DNA of 64,000 nt, from positions 86,809,168 through 86,873,167 of the forward strand of contig OX235270.1 of NCBI GenBank assembly GCA_944472135.2. Direction: 5' to 3'. Below the pieces are notes generated by a model. That model worked only from the letters and a program-made list of their open reading frames with translations, was not told the origin of the DNA and did no database searches. The translations under genes and the position numbers were made by a program. Below are positions 53,481-64,000 of this stretch, piece after piece. Position 1 is the stretch's first letter, and every line of letters starts with the position of its first letter. This stretch comes from Trichobilharzia regenti. Its lineage: Eukaryota; Platyhelminthes; Trematoda; Strigeidida; Schistosomatidae.

Positions 53481-56309
53481 GCGGCAACATTCATGCTGTC
53501 GGACATCTTAGTTTTTATGCATTCATTGACACTCTCATTCCGTGAGCATGCATTCTCTTTTGAAAAATATGAAGAATTGTCACATTGTGTGTTGCTACAA
53601 CTGATGTTACCATACAGGTTGAAGAGTAGTCCTTATCTTCGTGTGACCATGGAAGGTAAAGTTTTTTCTTCTGCATCATGCGAATTGGTATGAACAATGA
53701 TCAAAATCAAATTTGTACGAAATCCCTTGATTTCTACACACTAACTGGCTCCTTAATTAATTCGGTCAGTATTTATCTGACACTTCTGGAGTCAAACTTT
53801 AAAACTATGTTGCTTTGTCTCATTTTAAAGTGAATACTGCTTTCGCAAAACAAGTTGGAACGACTGCTAATTACATCTGATTTCATTCCGAATAAGGTTG
53901 AATGGCGAGCGAATTCAGTGCATCCGAACTGCATATTAATGCATATTGTCCTCGGGTCCAGAAGTTTCTGTGGTGAAGACACTGAATCTCCATCCCCCCT
54001 AAACGACAGACAGTTACTGCTCACGCCATTTTCTATTTATTTAACGGTTGTTTCGAAGAATTTTTCATTTAGCTTGCTATTTCCTCTACTTTTGAGATGT
54101 ACCGATCTTTTCCGAATGAAGCCACGGAAATCTGTTGGATTTTACTGCCCTCTGGCCAAAGATTATCGACCAGTTCCACCTCTGTTTATGCATCAAACTG
54201 GATAAGATGCTAATCTTCTGAGGAAAGAATATTGGTATCATGCTTAGTATTTGGTTATCTCCTCACCAAATACAAACTCAGTCTTTTCATAAATAAGGTA
54301 GGGGTTAAAAGACTTCATAACTCTATTTTATGGTTTATTTGCTTGCGGACAAACGTGTAGAAATTGGTGTGCAGGTGTTCCAGAAGTATCAGTAGGCTTG
54401 AGGGTTCATTTGTACACATCTGGGTGGTCACCAAATAAGTGAATGACTGGTTTCAAATAGAACTTTGCACCGATGTGGAGCAATTCAAGTCGCCACACTT
54501 CACTCACCACACGAAGCCAGATAAGCAACACAAAATTGAGACAGTAAACAGAGGTATGAGGCAAAAAGTAATATTGAAGAGCAATATATATATAGTCACA
54601 ATGAGGCCACGACCTCACATTTCAGAAGCAGGCGATTACTTGGATAACATTGTAGGAGGTGATCACTGCTGTTGGTTCGCTGGCTTGCAACTTCACAAAT
54701 ATTTAGGTTTACTACCCGAAAGTTAAATACCATACTCATTTTACATTCTATCTCCCAGCAGTAGGAAGTGAATTTCACTCCTCTGTCACATTGTAGACAA
54801 TCTTCACTATTATGACAACTGCTTTTAGCACAATGATTATTTGTCCACTTTTTCTGGCATAAAAGGACTTGTAGGAACAATTTTCTTAACCAGCATAGCT
54901 TGCTGGATTATTGTGAAGTGCAAACCTATCTAATTATTAGTCTTGATTTTAAAGGACTACTCATAGAAGAACAAATTAAAGGCCTGAAATCGATTCTAAT
55001 CCTCTTGATTAGTTTTTCGCTGTAGATTGATTCTCACCTGAAGTACTTTCAGTAATTCTAGCTTTTAGCAATATGTTTATATAATATCAAATTTACAGGT
55101 TTAAAAAAGTCTGCTATACGCATATAGACATCTCATAAGTGCTGGTTTGGTAAAGATGAAGTCAGTATTTCTCTGGTAAGTTAAAAAAAGACCATTTTAC
55201 ATAATGCTTTCCATATATGTTTCTCTTATTCAAGAGGTCCTTATTATCAATGAATGATCTATTATTCCAATCACAAACAAGTAAGAGAAAGTAAGAATAT
55301 TTCTGTACTTTATTTAACCCCTTAATTTCGTTTACTCAATTGTATTTTAATTCCTTCTTTTATGTATATTGATACTTTATAGCAGTCAAAACGCATATGT
55401 CCATTCTTAAGTTCAATATAATAATAATAATAATTTACAACTGAGTTATGTCTTATTTCAAGGTTATACATCTCACTCATTTTGAGTAGAGTATTGTTCA
55501 ACTTGAAGACATGAAAAATAAGAAAAATTTCACTTTTTTGTTCAATTGTTTATTTTCATAGTTTGTACAGAATTGTAAACTATTGTACTTCACTTTTGTT
55601 ATATATGCCTACTAGATTCCTTTCACTGAGATCATAAAAGGAAGCCTACAAAAATGTAGTCAAAGAGCATAACTGATGAGTTGTGTAAGTGTTCATCCTA
55701 TTTGATGAAATACTACCAAGACCAGCGTAGGTAATAAAGCTAAAAGATGGCCGACACAGGTGTGTATAAACAGCGCAGCATTTTATTTGTTAAAATTTAT
55801 CTTGATAATTATTTTTATTTATTCTTTGTTTATTTCCTCAACAATTTATCCTTTTTGTTTTTTTTGACTCTCCTACTTGCTTTTTGTTTACTCTCGTCTG
55901 TTTTGTCTTCTTGTTTTATTACCAAATGATAAATTGATATAATAGTCAGAAATTAGGTCAGTGAAAGCTTAAATTAAACAATAAATTGACGAAGTTGAGC
56001 TTGTCACTTTTTGTGAAAAAAAACAGTCTCTCTGATAATGTACATTAGAATAGTGCCAAAATAAAGCGATTGTGAAACTAAATTATTTTATTTTTCAAAG
56101 AAGAGTTTACAAATGAATTATTAAGAAGACAATTGCAGTGAAGAAAATTTTCTTTTCGACGAAGTCATCATCTAGGCTGTAAATTCGTGTATTTATATCA
56201 AATGGATGGGAAAGTTCCAGAATAATTTCCGGATAAGGGTCAAATTAATAAAAATTAAAATTAGGAATTAGAATACCATAATAAACAGGGAGATGGATAA
56301 AACAATGGT
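53481..56309. other. Intergenic; no gene recognised
   Basis: Plus-strand frames at 53855-54205 and 55747-55929 show no family signature. A segment near 54440-54590 (minus) repeats 25990-26110. About 56220-56309 resembles the DNA right of the array (see 61700-61890). Confidence 0.4.
54440..54590 (-). repeat. Dispersed repeat segment, also at 25990-26110
   Basis: The minus strand reads gtgtggcgacttgaattgct and gcaaagttctatttgaaa, closely like the plus strand near 26050-26100. Confidence 0.45.
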
Positions 56310-56328
56310 TTCGAATCCCGGTGGGTGC

Positions 56329-56374
56329 GTACTGCTGAGGAGTCCCAAACTAGGACGAAACGGCTGTCCAGTAC
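56329..56374 (+). ncRNA. Type I hammerhead ribozyme with minimal helix III (14 copies in array)
   Basis: Helix I is GTACTG (56329-56334) paired with CAGTAC (56369-56374). The core box CTGAGGA (56335-56341) fits CUGANGA. Helix II is GTCC/GGAC (56342-56345, 56353-56356) with a 7-nt loop. GAA plus A (56357-56360) follows. Helix III is only two pairs, AC/GT, with loop GGCT (56362-56365). Cleavage is predicted after C56368 in the triplet GTC. Every residue of the conserved core is present. Further GGG/CCC pairing outside helix I is possible. Identical copies recur every 400 bp (56729, 57129 and so on to 61129) and at 61528. Short helix III hammerheads are known in schistosome and Penelope-related retroelements. 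Confidence 0.93.
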
Positions 56375-56654
56375 TCCCAGGTTTTCCAGTGGTTCTCTAA
56401 CTGATGTCAGCTCATGATTAAACCCTCCATGCAATCAAACAAAATCCCTACAAAAACCAATACTTGAAAATTCATCTGATGCTCACTAGTGACTGGCCCT
56501 ATTCAGGCAGTTAACCTGGGGTTCTAGTGGGAAGCCGTGACCAGTAGGGTACAGCAGGTCGAAGATGAGGCAGTAACTCATCGAAGAAGACATTGCGAAG
56601 TGGTCTCGCTATGTCGTGAACTGGCAGAAGTTAGAATTCAAGGACCATTGGATC

Positions 56655-56728
56655 GGGTCCCAGTGGCTCAATGGTCTACGAGCTCGCCTTGTAACCAGAA
56701 GGTCCTGGGTTCGAATCCCGGTGGGTGC
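56655..56728 (+). promoter_or_regulatory. tRNA-like RNA polymerase III internal promoter of the unit (13 full copies)
   Basis: A box TGGCTCAATGG at 56664-56674 and perfect B box GGTTCGAATCC at 56708-56718 have tRNA-like spacing. An anticodon-loop-like CTTGTAAC lies between them. The segment recurs every 400 bp, so each unit could start its own transcript just upstream of its hammerhead. One unit (near 59864) has a G to T change in the A box. Confidence 0.85.
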
Positions 56729-59700
56729 GTACTGCTGAGGAGTCCCAAACTAGGACGAAACGGCTGTCCAGTACTCCCAGGTTTTCCAGTGGTTCTCTAA
56801 CTGATGTCAGCTCATGATTAAACCCTCCATGCAATCAAACAAAATCCCTACAAAAACCAATACTTGAAAATTCATCTGATGCTCACTAGTGACTGGCCCT
56901 ATTCAGGCAGTTAACCTGGGGTTCTAGTGGGAAGCTGTGACCAGTAGGGTACAGCAGGTCGAAGATGAGGCAGTAACTCATCGAAGAAGACATTGCGAAG
57001 TGGTCTCGCTATGTCGTGAACTGGCAGAAGTTAGAATTCAAGGACCATTGGATCGGGTCCCAGTGGCTCAATGGTCTACGAGCTCGCCTTGTAACCAGAA
57101 GGTCCTGGGTTCGAATCCCGGTGGGTGCGTACTGCTGAGGAGTCCCAAACTAGGACGAAACGGCTGTCCAGTACTCCCAGGTTTTCCAGTGGTTCTCTAA
57201 CTGATGTCAGCTCATGATTAAACCCTCCATGCAATCAAACAAAATCCCTACAAAAACCAATACTTGAAAATTCATCTGATGCTCACTAGTGACTGGCCCT
57301 ATTCAGGCAGTTAACCTGGGGTTCTAGTGGGAAGCCGTGACCAGTAGGGTACAGCAGGTCGAAGATGAGGCAGTAACTCATCGAAGAAGACATTGCGAAG
57401 TGGTCTCGCTATGTCGTGAACTGGCAGAAGTTAGAATTCAAGGACCATTGGATCGGGTCCCAGTGGCTCAATGGTCTACGAGCTCGCCTTGTAACCAGAA
57501 GGTCCTGGGTTCGAATCCCGGTGGGTGCGTACTGCTGAGGAGTCCCAAACTAGGACGAAACGGCTGTCCAGTACTCCCAGGTTTTCCAGTGGTTCTCTAA
57601 CTGATGTCAGCTCATGATTAAACCCTCCATGCAATCAAACAAAATCCCTACAAAAACCAATACTTGAAAATTCATCTGATGCTCACTAGTGACTGGCCCT
57701 ATTCAGGCAGTTAACCTGGGGTTCTAGTGGGAAGCCGTGACCAGTAGGGTACAGCAGGTCGAAGATGAGGCAGTAACTCATCGAAGAAGACATTGCGAAG
57801 TGGTCTCGCTATGTCGTGAACTGGCAGAAGTTAGAATTCAAGGACCATTGGATCGGGTCCCAGTGGCTCAATGGTCTACGAGCTCGCCTTGTAACCAGAA
57901 GGTCCTGGGTTCGAATCCCGGTGGGTGCGTACTGCTGAGGAGTCCCAAACTAGGACGAAACGGCTGTCCAGTACTCCCAGGTTTTCCAGTGGTTCTCTAA
58001 CTGATGTCAGCTCATGATTAAACCCTCCATGCAATCAAACAAAATCCCTACAAAAACCAATACTTGAAAATTCATCTGATGCTCACTAGTGACTGGCCCT
58101 ATTCAGGCAGTTAACCTGGGGTTCTAGTGGGAAGCCGTGACCAGTAGGGTACAGCAGGTCAAAGATGAGGCAGTAACTCATCGAAGAAGACATTGCGAAG
58201 TGGTCTCGCTATGTCGTGAACTGGCAGAAGTTAGAATTCAAGGACCATTGGATCGGGTCCCAGTGGCTCAATGGTCTACGAGCTCGCCTTGTAACCAGAA
58301 GGTCCTGGGTTCGAATCCCGGTGGGTGCGTACTGCTGAGGAGTCCCAAACTAGGACGAAACGGCTGTCCAGTACTCCCAGGTTTTCCAGTGGTTCTCTAA
58401 CTGATGTCAGCTCATGATTAAACCCTCCATGCAATCAAACAAAATCCCTACAAAAACCAATACTTGAAAATTCATCTGATGCTCACTAGTGACTGGCCCT
58501 ATTCAGGCAGTTAACCTGGGGTTCTAGTGGGAAGCCGTGACCAGTAGGGTACAGCAGGTCGAAGATGAGGCAGTAACTCATCGAAGAAGACATTGCGAAG
58601 TGGTCTCGCTATGTCGTGAACTGGCAGAAGTTAGAATTCAAGGACCATTGGATCGGGTCCCAGTGGCTCAATGGTCTACGAGCTCGCCTTGTAACCAGAA
58701 GGTCCTGGGTTCGAATCCCGGTGGGTGCGTACTGCTGAGGAGTCCCAAACTAGGACGAAACGGCTGTCCAGTACTCCCAGGTTTTCCAGTGGTTCTCTAA
58801 CTGATGTCAGCTCATGATTAAACCCTCCATGCAATCAAACAAAATCCCTACAAAAACCAATACTTGAAAATTCATCTGATGCTCACTAGTGACTGGCCCT
58901 ATTCAGGCAGTTAACCTGGGGTTCTAGTGGGAAGCCGTGACCAGTAGGGTACAGCAGGTCGAAGATGAGGCAGTAACTCATCGAAGAAGACATTGCGAAG
59001 TGGTCTCGCTATGTCGTGAACTGGCAGAAGTTAGAATTCAAGGACCATTGGATCGGGTCCCAGTGGCTCAATGGTCTACGAGCTCGCCTTGTAACCAGAA
59101 GGTCCTGGGTTCGAATCCCGGTGGGTGCGTACTGCTGAGGAGTCCCAAACTAGGACGAAACGGCTGTCCAGTACTCCCAGGTTTTCCAGTGGTTCTCTAA
59201 CTGATGTCAGCTCATGATTAAACCCTCCATGCAATCAAACAAAATCCCTACAAAAACCAATACTTGAAAATTCATCTGATGCTCACTAGTGACTGGCCCT
59301 ATTCAGGCAGTTAACCTGGGGTTCTAGTGGGAAGCCGTGACCAGTAGGGTACAGCAGGTCGAAGATGAGGCAGTAACTCATCGAAGAAGACATTGCGAAG
59401 TGGTCTCGCTATGTCGTGAACTGGCAGAAGTTAGAATTCAAGGACCATTGGATCGGGTCCCAGTGGCTCAATGGTCTACGAGCTCGCCTTGTAACCAGAA
59501 GGTCCTGGGTTCGAATCCCGGTGGGTGCGTACTGCTGAGGAGTCCCAAACTAGGACGAAACGGCTGTCCAGTACTCCCAGGTTTTCCAGTGGTTCTCTAA
59601 CTGATGTCAGCTCATGATTAAACCCTCCATGCAATCAAACAAAATCCCTACAAAAACCAATACTTGAAAATTCATCTGATGCTCACTAGTGACTGGCCCT

Positions 59701-61699
59701 ATTCAGGCAGTTAACCTGGGGTTCTAGTGGGAAGCCGTGACCAGTAGGGTACAGCAGGTCGAAGATGAGGCAGTAACTCATCGAAGAAGACATTGCGAAG
59801 TGGTCTCGCTATGTCGTGAACTGGCAGAAGTTAGAATTCAAGGACCATTGGATCGGGTCCCAGTGTCTCAATGGTCTACGAGCTCGCCTTGTAACCAGAA
59901 GGTCCTGGGTTCGAATCCCGGTGGGTGCGTACTGCTGAGGAGTCCCAAACTAGGACGAAACGGCTGTCCAGTACTCCCAGGTTTTCCAGTGGTTCTCTAA
60001 CTGATGTCAGCTCATGATTAAACCCTCCATGCAATCAAACAAAATCCCTACAAAAACCAATACTTGAAAATTCATCTGATGCTCACTAGTGACTGGCCCT
60101 ATTCAGGCAGTTAACCTGGGGTTCTAGTGGGAAGCCGTGACCAGTAGGGTACAGCAGGTCGAAGATGAGGCAGTAACTCATCGAAGAAGACATTGCGAAG
60201 TGGTCTCGCTATGTCGTGAACTGGCAGAAGTTAGAATTCAAGGACCATTGGATCGGGTCCCAGTGGCTCAATGGTCTACGAGCTCGCCTTGTAACCAGAA
60301 GGTCCTGGGTTCGAATCCCGGTGGGTGCGTACTGCTGAGGAGTCCCAAACTAGGACGAAACGGCTGTCCAGTACTCCCAGGTTTTCCAGTGGTTCTCTAA
60401 CTGATGTCAGCTCATGATTAAACCCTCCATGCAATCAAACAAAATCCCTACAAAAACCAATACTTGAAAATTCATCTGATGCTCACTAGTGACTGGCCCT
60501 ATTCAGGCAGTTAACCTGGGGTTCTAGTGGGAAGCCGTGACCAGTAGGGTACAGCAGGTCGAAGATGAGGCAGTAACTCATCGAAGAAGACATTGCGAAG
60601 TGGTCTCGCTATGTCGTGAACTGGCAGAAGTTAGAATTCAAGGACCATTGGATCGGGTCCCAGTGGCTCAATGGTCTACGAGCTCGCCTTGTAACCAGAA
60701 GGTCCTGGGTTCGAATCCCGGTGGGTGCGTACTGCTGAGGAGTCCCAAACTAGGACGAAACGGCTGTCCAGTACTCCCAGGTTTTCCAGTGGTTCTCTAA
60801 CTGATGTCAGCTCATGATTAAACCCTCCATGCAATCAAACAAAATCCCTACAAAAACCAATACTTGAAAATTCATCTGATGCTCACTAGTGACTGGCCCT
60901 ATTCAGGCAGTTAACCTGGGGTTCTAGTGGGAAGCCGTGACCAGTAGGGTACAGCAGGTCGAAGATGAGGCAGTAACTCATCGAAGAAGACATTGCGAAG
61001 TGGTCTCGCTATGTCGTGAACTGGCAGAAGTTAGAATTCAAGGACCATTGGATCGGGTCCCAGTGGCTCAATGGTCTACGAGCTCGCCTTGTAACCAGAA
61101 GGTCCTGGGTTCGAATCCCGGTGGGTGCGTACTGCTGAGGAGTCCCAAACTAGGACGAAACGGCTGTCCAGTACTCCCAGGTTTTCCAGTGGTTCTCTAA
61201 CTGATGTCAGCTCATGATTAAACCCTCCATGCAATCAAACAAAATCCCTACAAAAACCAATACTTGAAAATTCATCTGATGCTCACTAGTGACTGGCCCT
61301 ATTCAGGCAGTTAACCTGGGTTCTAGTGGGAAGCCGTGACCAGTAGGGTACAGCAGGTCGAAGATGAGGCAGTAACTCATCGAAGAAGACATTGCGAAGT
61401 GGTCTCGCTATGTCGTGAACTGGCAGAAGTTAGAATTCAAGGACCATTGGATCGGGTCCCAGTGGCTCAATGGTCTACGAGCTCGCCTTGTAACCAGAAG
61501 GTCCTGGGTTCGAATCCCGGTGGGTGCGTACTGCTGAGGAGTCCCAAACTAGGACGAAACGGCTGTCCAGTACTCCCAGGTTTTCCAGTGGTTCTCTAAC
61601 TGATGTCAGCTCATGATTAAACCCTCCATGCAATCAAATAAAGTAGCATCATAATAATTAAGAAGATTGACATTGTGCAATTAGGGGTTAGAAATGTAG

Positions 61700-61890
61700 A
61701 AATAACAAAATAGGCAGGATGTTTGGATAAAAACTAATGTGATGAATAATTGTTTATGCAATCATGGATTAAATATGTAGAAATAGTAAAATGACAAAAT
61801 AAACACGAAGTTTTGGTATGAAAATATGGTAGTGTAAACAGGGATTAAGAAAAACTTAAAATAACATGAATAAACAGGAAGTTTAGATAA
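61700..61890. repeat. Degenerate 70-80 bp repeats flanking the array
   Basis: Phrases like gtagaaatagtaaaatgac, aaataaacaggaagtttag and gataaa recur loosely two or three times here. A similar phrase (ataataaacagggagatgga) lies just left of the array at 56280-56300. The array may have expanded inside an older low-complexity repeat. Confidence 0.45.
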
Positions 61891-62037
61891 GAAAGGAGAT
61901 GGGATGGTCATCACTAAAAATTACCTGTTTATGATGGCCATGGCAAGGACAGGGGTTGTACGTATTTCTTTTGTATGCAAAGCGTGGGTTTGAGCTTTTG
62001 TATAGCTAGTGTCTCGGCTATGCCCAGATGTCTTGAT

Positions 62038-63078
62038 TTAACTTCCTTTTATATTAATTAATTTGAAGGATTTTTCGAAAGGCACTGAATGTCCTGAATT
62101 GACCAGATATTCTGTCACTGAACTGTATACACGCTTTTGGTCTCCTTTTACTAACCAGGCTGGGTAGTGTTCACGAGCGCGTTTTTCAAGTCGGCGCATG
62201 GTACGCCCAACGTACTCAGCTCCACAAGAGCAAGTAAACTGGTATATGCACGTTGAGGTCGCCCAATGCAACAGCTTGTCTTTCGCGTACTGGCTGAACA
62301 GTTTCTTGCAGGCAAACGTCAGTCGTAGGCTCGCGGCGAAGTATGTTTTCCTCAGGGATTTGGAGAGGCGTTTCCGAAGGATTTCTGCTTCAATATTACC
62401 TTTGAATTCTAGATTAAGCAGAAGTATTTTCTTTGGGACGGATTGAACTTGTTCGGGAGTCTTCTTAGATTTGAAATTTTTGTCTATGAACCTGGGCGAG
62501 AAACCGTTTTCCACTAGGGTTTTTCGATGATTATGGAGTTCTTCTTCAACCACTTCCTCGCTGCATATCTTGCAAATCCTTGAGGATAGAGAGTATATCA
62601 GGTTCCTCTTTCTGCTCAGCGGCACGAAGCTTTGAAAGTTGATGAATTGTCGATTCCATGTAGGCTTATTGTATATGGACCTTTTCAGAGTGTTGTTGGC
62701 GTTTCTTGTCAGATGGACGTCGAGGAAGTGGAACATTCCGTCGGATTCAGTCTCAAGTGTAAAGTCGATGTTTAGGCGGGCGTTATTGAAGATTTGAAGT
62801 AGGTTTTTTAAATCACAATTCTCATCACAAATAATGAAAGTATAATCGATGTATCTACTGTAGAGATGGAAGTCGTTGATAGTTGGTGATAAGGCGTTGT
62901 ACTCTAAGCTAGTCGTAAAGCAGTCGGCTAGGAAGGGTCCTAAGGGAGAACCCATTGCTACCCCATCTACTTGCATGTATATTTCCTTGTTGAAACTTAA
63001 GTATAAGTTGGAGGTGCATCGAAGTAACAGTTCTTTTAGGTAATGGATCGGTATACCGACATCGATGCCAGTGGATTA
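62038..63078 (-). mobile_element. Penelope-like element, 5'-truncated RT plus GIY-YIG endonuclease
   Basis: One open minus-strand frame of about 345 codons runs from near 63078 (no start, truncated) to 62038. It opens with TGIDVGIPIHYLKELLL, then QVDGVAMGSPLGPFLAD (RT fingers/palm) and the catalytic region RYIDYTFIICDE. The typical motif is YxDD, so the second Asp is replaced by Tyr and polymerase activity is probably lost. FHFLDVHLTR and a basic linker follow, then the GIY-YIG nuclease with the Cys-rich IYQFTCSCGAEYVGRT and EKRAREHYP. The long uninterrupted frame despite truncation suggests a recent insertion. It lies about 400 bp right of the hammerhead array. Confidence 0.88.
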
Positions 63079-63524
63079 TTAAAACTTTTTTTTAAATTAA
63101 TAATAAATGTGTTTTGTTGATGAAATATGCCCATATCAAAGGGAGACATACAAAAGTGACAGTTATATATCACAGTGAGCAGAATAACTACCAGGCTAGC
63201 GATAATTCAATCCCACTGCACTCAGTTAACAGATTTTATCACAGTTAAATAAGGCAGGTTCAGTGAAGGTAAGATTGGAACTGACTGATAGCGTAGGCGA
63301 ACAAGTGTTAGTGAATTTGATTGAATCACATATATCAAATTTCAGAGATACTAAATACCACTTGGTAATACTGAATAACGAATTTATCATATTTCATTAA
63401 AAATTTGATATAGTGATTAGAAACTAGGACAAATTATATGTTAAATCAATGTCCTTTGTTTAATTTCAATCAATGAAGTAAATGTTCCGAAAAATCTTTG
63501 TTCATGTATATTTTGTACTGTTTT

Positions 63525-63526
<2 letters not shown>
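63079..63526. other. Intergenic, nothing recognised
   Basis: AT-rich sequence between the truncated Penelope-like element and a microsatellite. Confidence 0.5.

Positions 63527-63618
<92 letters not shown>
63527..63618. repeat. (AT)n microsatellite, about 92 bp
   Basis: Uninterrupted AT dinucleotides; Tyr-Ile reading frames across it are artefacts. Confidence 0.97.
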
Positions 63619-63622
<4 letters not shown>

Positions 63623-64000
63623 CAGTAGTTACATGCGTGTTGTTTGCAACCGAACTGGTGAGCGATTTCGACGACCTGATCCAACTCAAAACTTTAAACT
63701 GTCCTTGTTTCAAGGAATTTCTTTAGGTATTTAAACTTAAAGGGAATATAAGCACTTGATTTGATGCAACTACGTTACACAAGAATGTATTCAGGTTCGT
63801 GACTCTCTGGAAAAGAGTCGAGTGGACACGATGCTAAAATACCTAAGTTGTTGTAGAGCTGTCAAGCAGTCAGATGTGCTCAATGAAATATGCAGACTAT
63901 GAGAACAGCTTTAATAATTTTAGAAACCGACTAACCCTTTGAAGTCTAAAATCTATTTTTTTCATTAAAATATATGCAATATATTTTAGAGTGAGCTTTC
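63619..64000. other. Intergenic, nothing recognised
   Basis: No coding or repeat signature seen to the window end. Confidence 0.4.

Larger units (their letters stand above)
56310..61638 (+). repeat. Tandem array of a 400-bp hammerhead-SINE unit, about 13.3 copies
   Basis: A 400-bp unit repeats head to tail from the middle of a B box (56310) to the unit tail (61638). In order a unit has a 5' part starting atgctcactagtgactgg, a tRNA-like segment with A and B boxes, a hammerhead ribozyme, a short SINE end, and a linker of about 55 bp (aatcaaacaaaatccctac ... caatacttgaaaat). Copies are almost identical. I find only four differences: C to T at 56936, G to A at 58161, G to T at 59866 (inside an A box), and one G lost near 61320, which makes the last period 399. 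The organisation, tRNA-like promoter plus hammerhead in tandem, is that of the schistosome Sm-alpha satellites, though I cannot check identity to them. Each unit also has an 87-codon open frame, which is only a by-product of repetition. Confidence 0.97.

Noticed and set aside
53855..54205. Plus-strand 116-codon frame as a gene
   Set aside because: No family signature, splice context or supportive composition; length is compatible with chance.
56655..56728. Genuine tRNA genes in the array and in the SINEs
   Set aside because: The A and B boxes are good, but they are embedded in SINE bodies and the acceptor pairing in the array unit is poor. They are tRNA-derived promoters, not tRNA genes.
56537..61599. 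Thirteen identical 87-codon open frames
   Set aside because: They recur only because the 400-bp unit repeats, and each overlaps the tRNA-like promoter and hammerhead. No protein family is matched.
56310..61638. CRISPR-like or prokaryotic repeat array
   Set aside because: The unit is 400 bp with no short repeat/spacer pattern, and the context is clearly eukaryotic.

Overview
The window is nuclear DNA from a trematode flatworm, most likely Schistosoma or a close relative. It is AT-rich and intron-rich, and packed with non-LTR, Penelope-like and Ty3/gypsy retroelements. It also holds tRNA-derived SINEs, one family of which carries a hammerhead ribozyme as in the schistosome Sm-alpha repeats. 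Two recognisable host genes have the 35-41 bp micro-introns known from schistosome genes. No bacterial features are present.

Host genes. IFT81 (minus strand, N-terminal half only, 12688 to 9997) encodes an intraflagellar-transport IFT-B subunit; its remaining exons were not found and probably lie left of the window. A small candidate gene of unknown function starts 100 bp away, head to head with IFT81 (plus, 12788 to about 13686). A PARL-type mitochondrial rhomboid protease (plus, 19693 to 36505, six exons, 5' end unresolved) is spread over 17 kb because its introns are full of transposons. A five-exon gene for an unrecognised 342-residue protein (minus, 52436 to 39208) converges on PARL. All internal joins proposed for these models are GT-AG with compatible phases, except that the junctions of the small candidate gene are tentative.

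Transposon landscape. A decayed RTE-like element fills 1-2585 (minus) and a better preserved relative lies at 22570-25985 (plus). A CR1-like element occupies about 13.8-15.8 kb (minus). A second non-LTR family with (AAT)n tails has copies near 26.5-28.1, 29.9-30.8, 42.3-44.6 and 43.4-44.4 kb. A nearly complete Ty3/gypsy retrotransposon (30821-35713, two LTRs of about 310 bp, 5-bp target duplication) is nested inside one of those copies within the last PARL intron. Penelope-like fragments with GIY-YIG remains occur at 6.9-7.8, 38.1-38.4, 52.8-53.5 and 62.0-63.1 kb.

Most striking region. From 56310 to 61638 a 400-bp unit is repeated about 13.3 times with almost no divergence. Each full unit contains a tRNA-like A box and B box followed by a compact type I hammerhead ribozyme with an apparently intact core; there are 14 ribozyme copies. 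A transcript of the array should self-cleave into 400-nt monomers. Diverged or broken dispersed relatives lie at 8417-8767 and about 22275-22376. A second tRNA-derived SINE family is scattered in at least six copies, two with clear target-site duplications.
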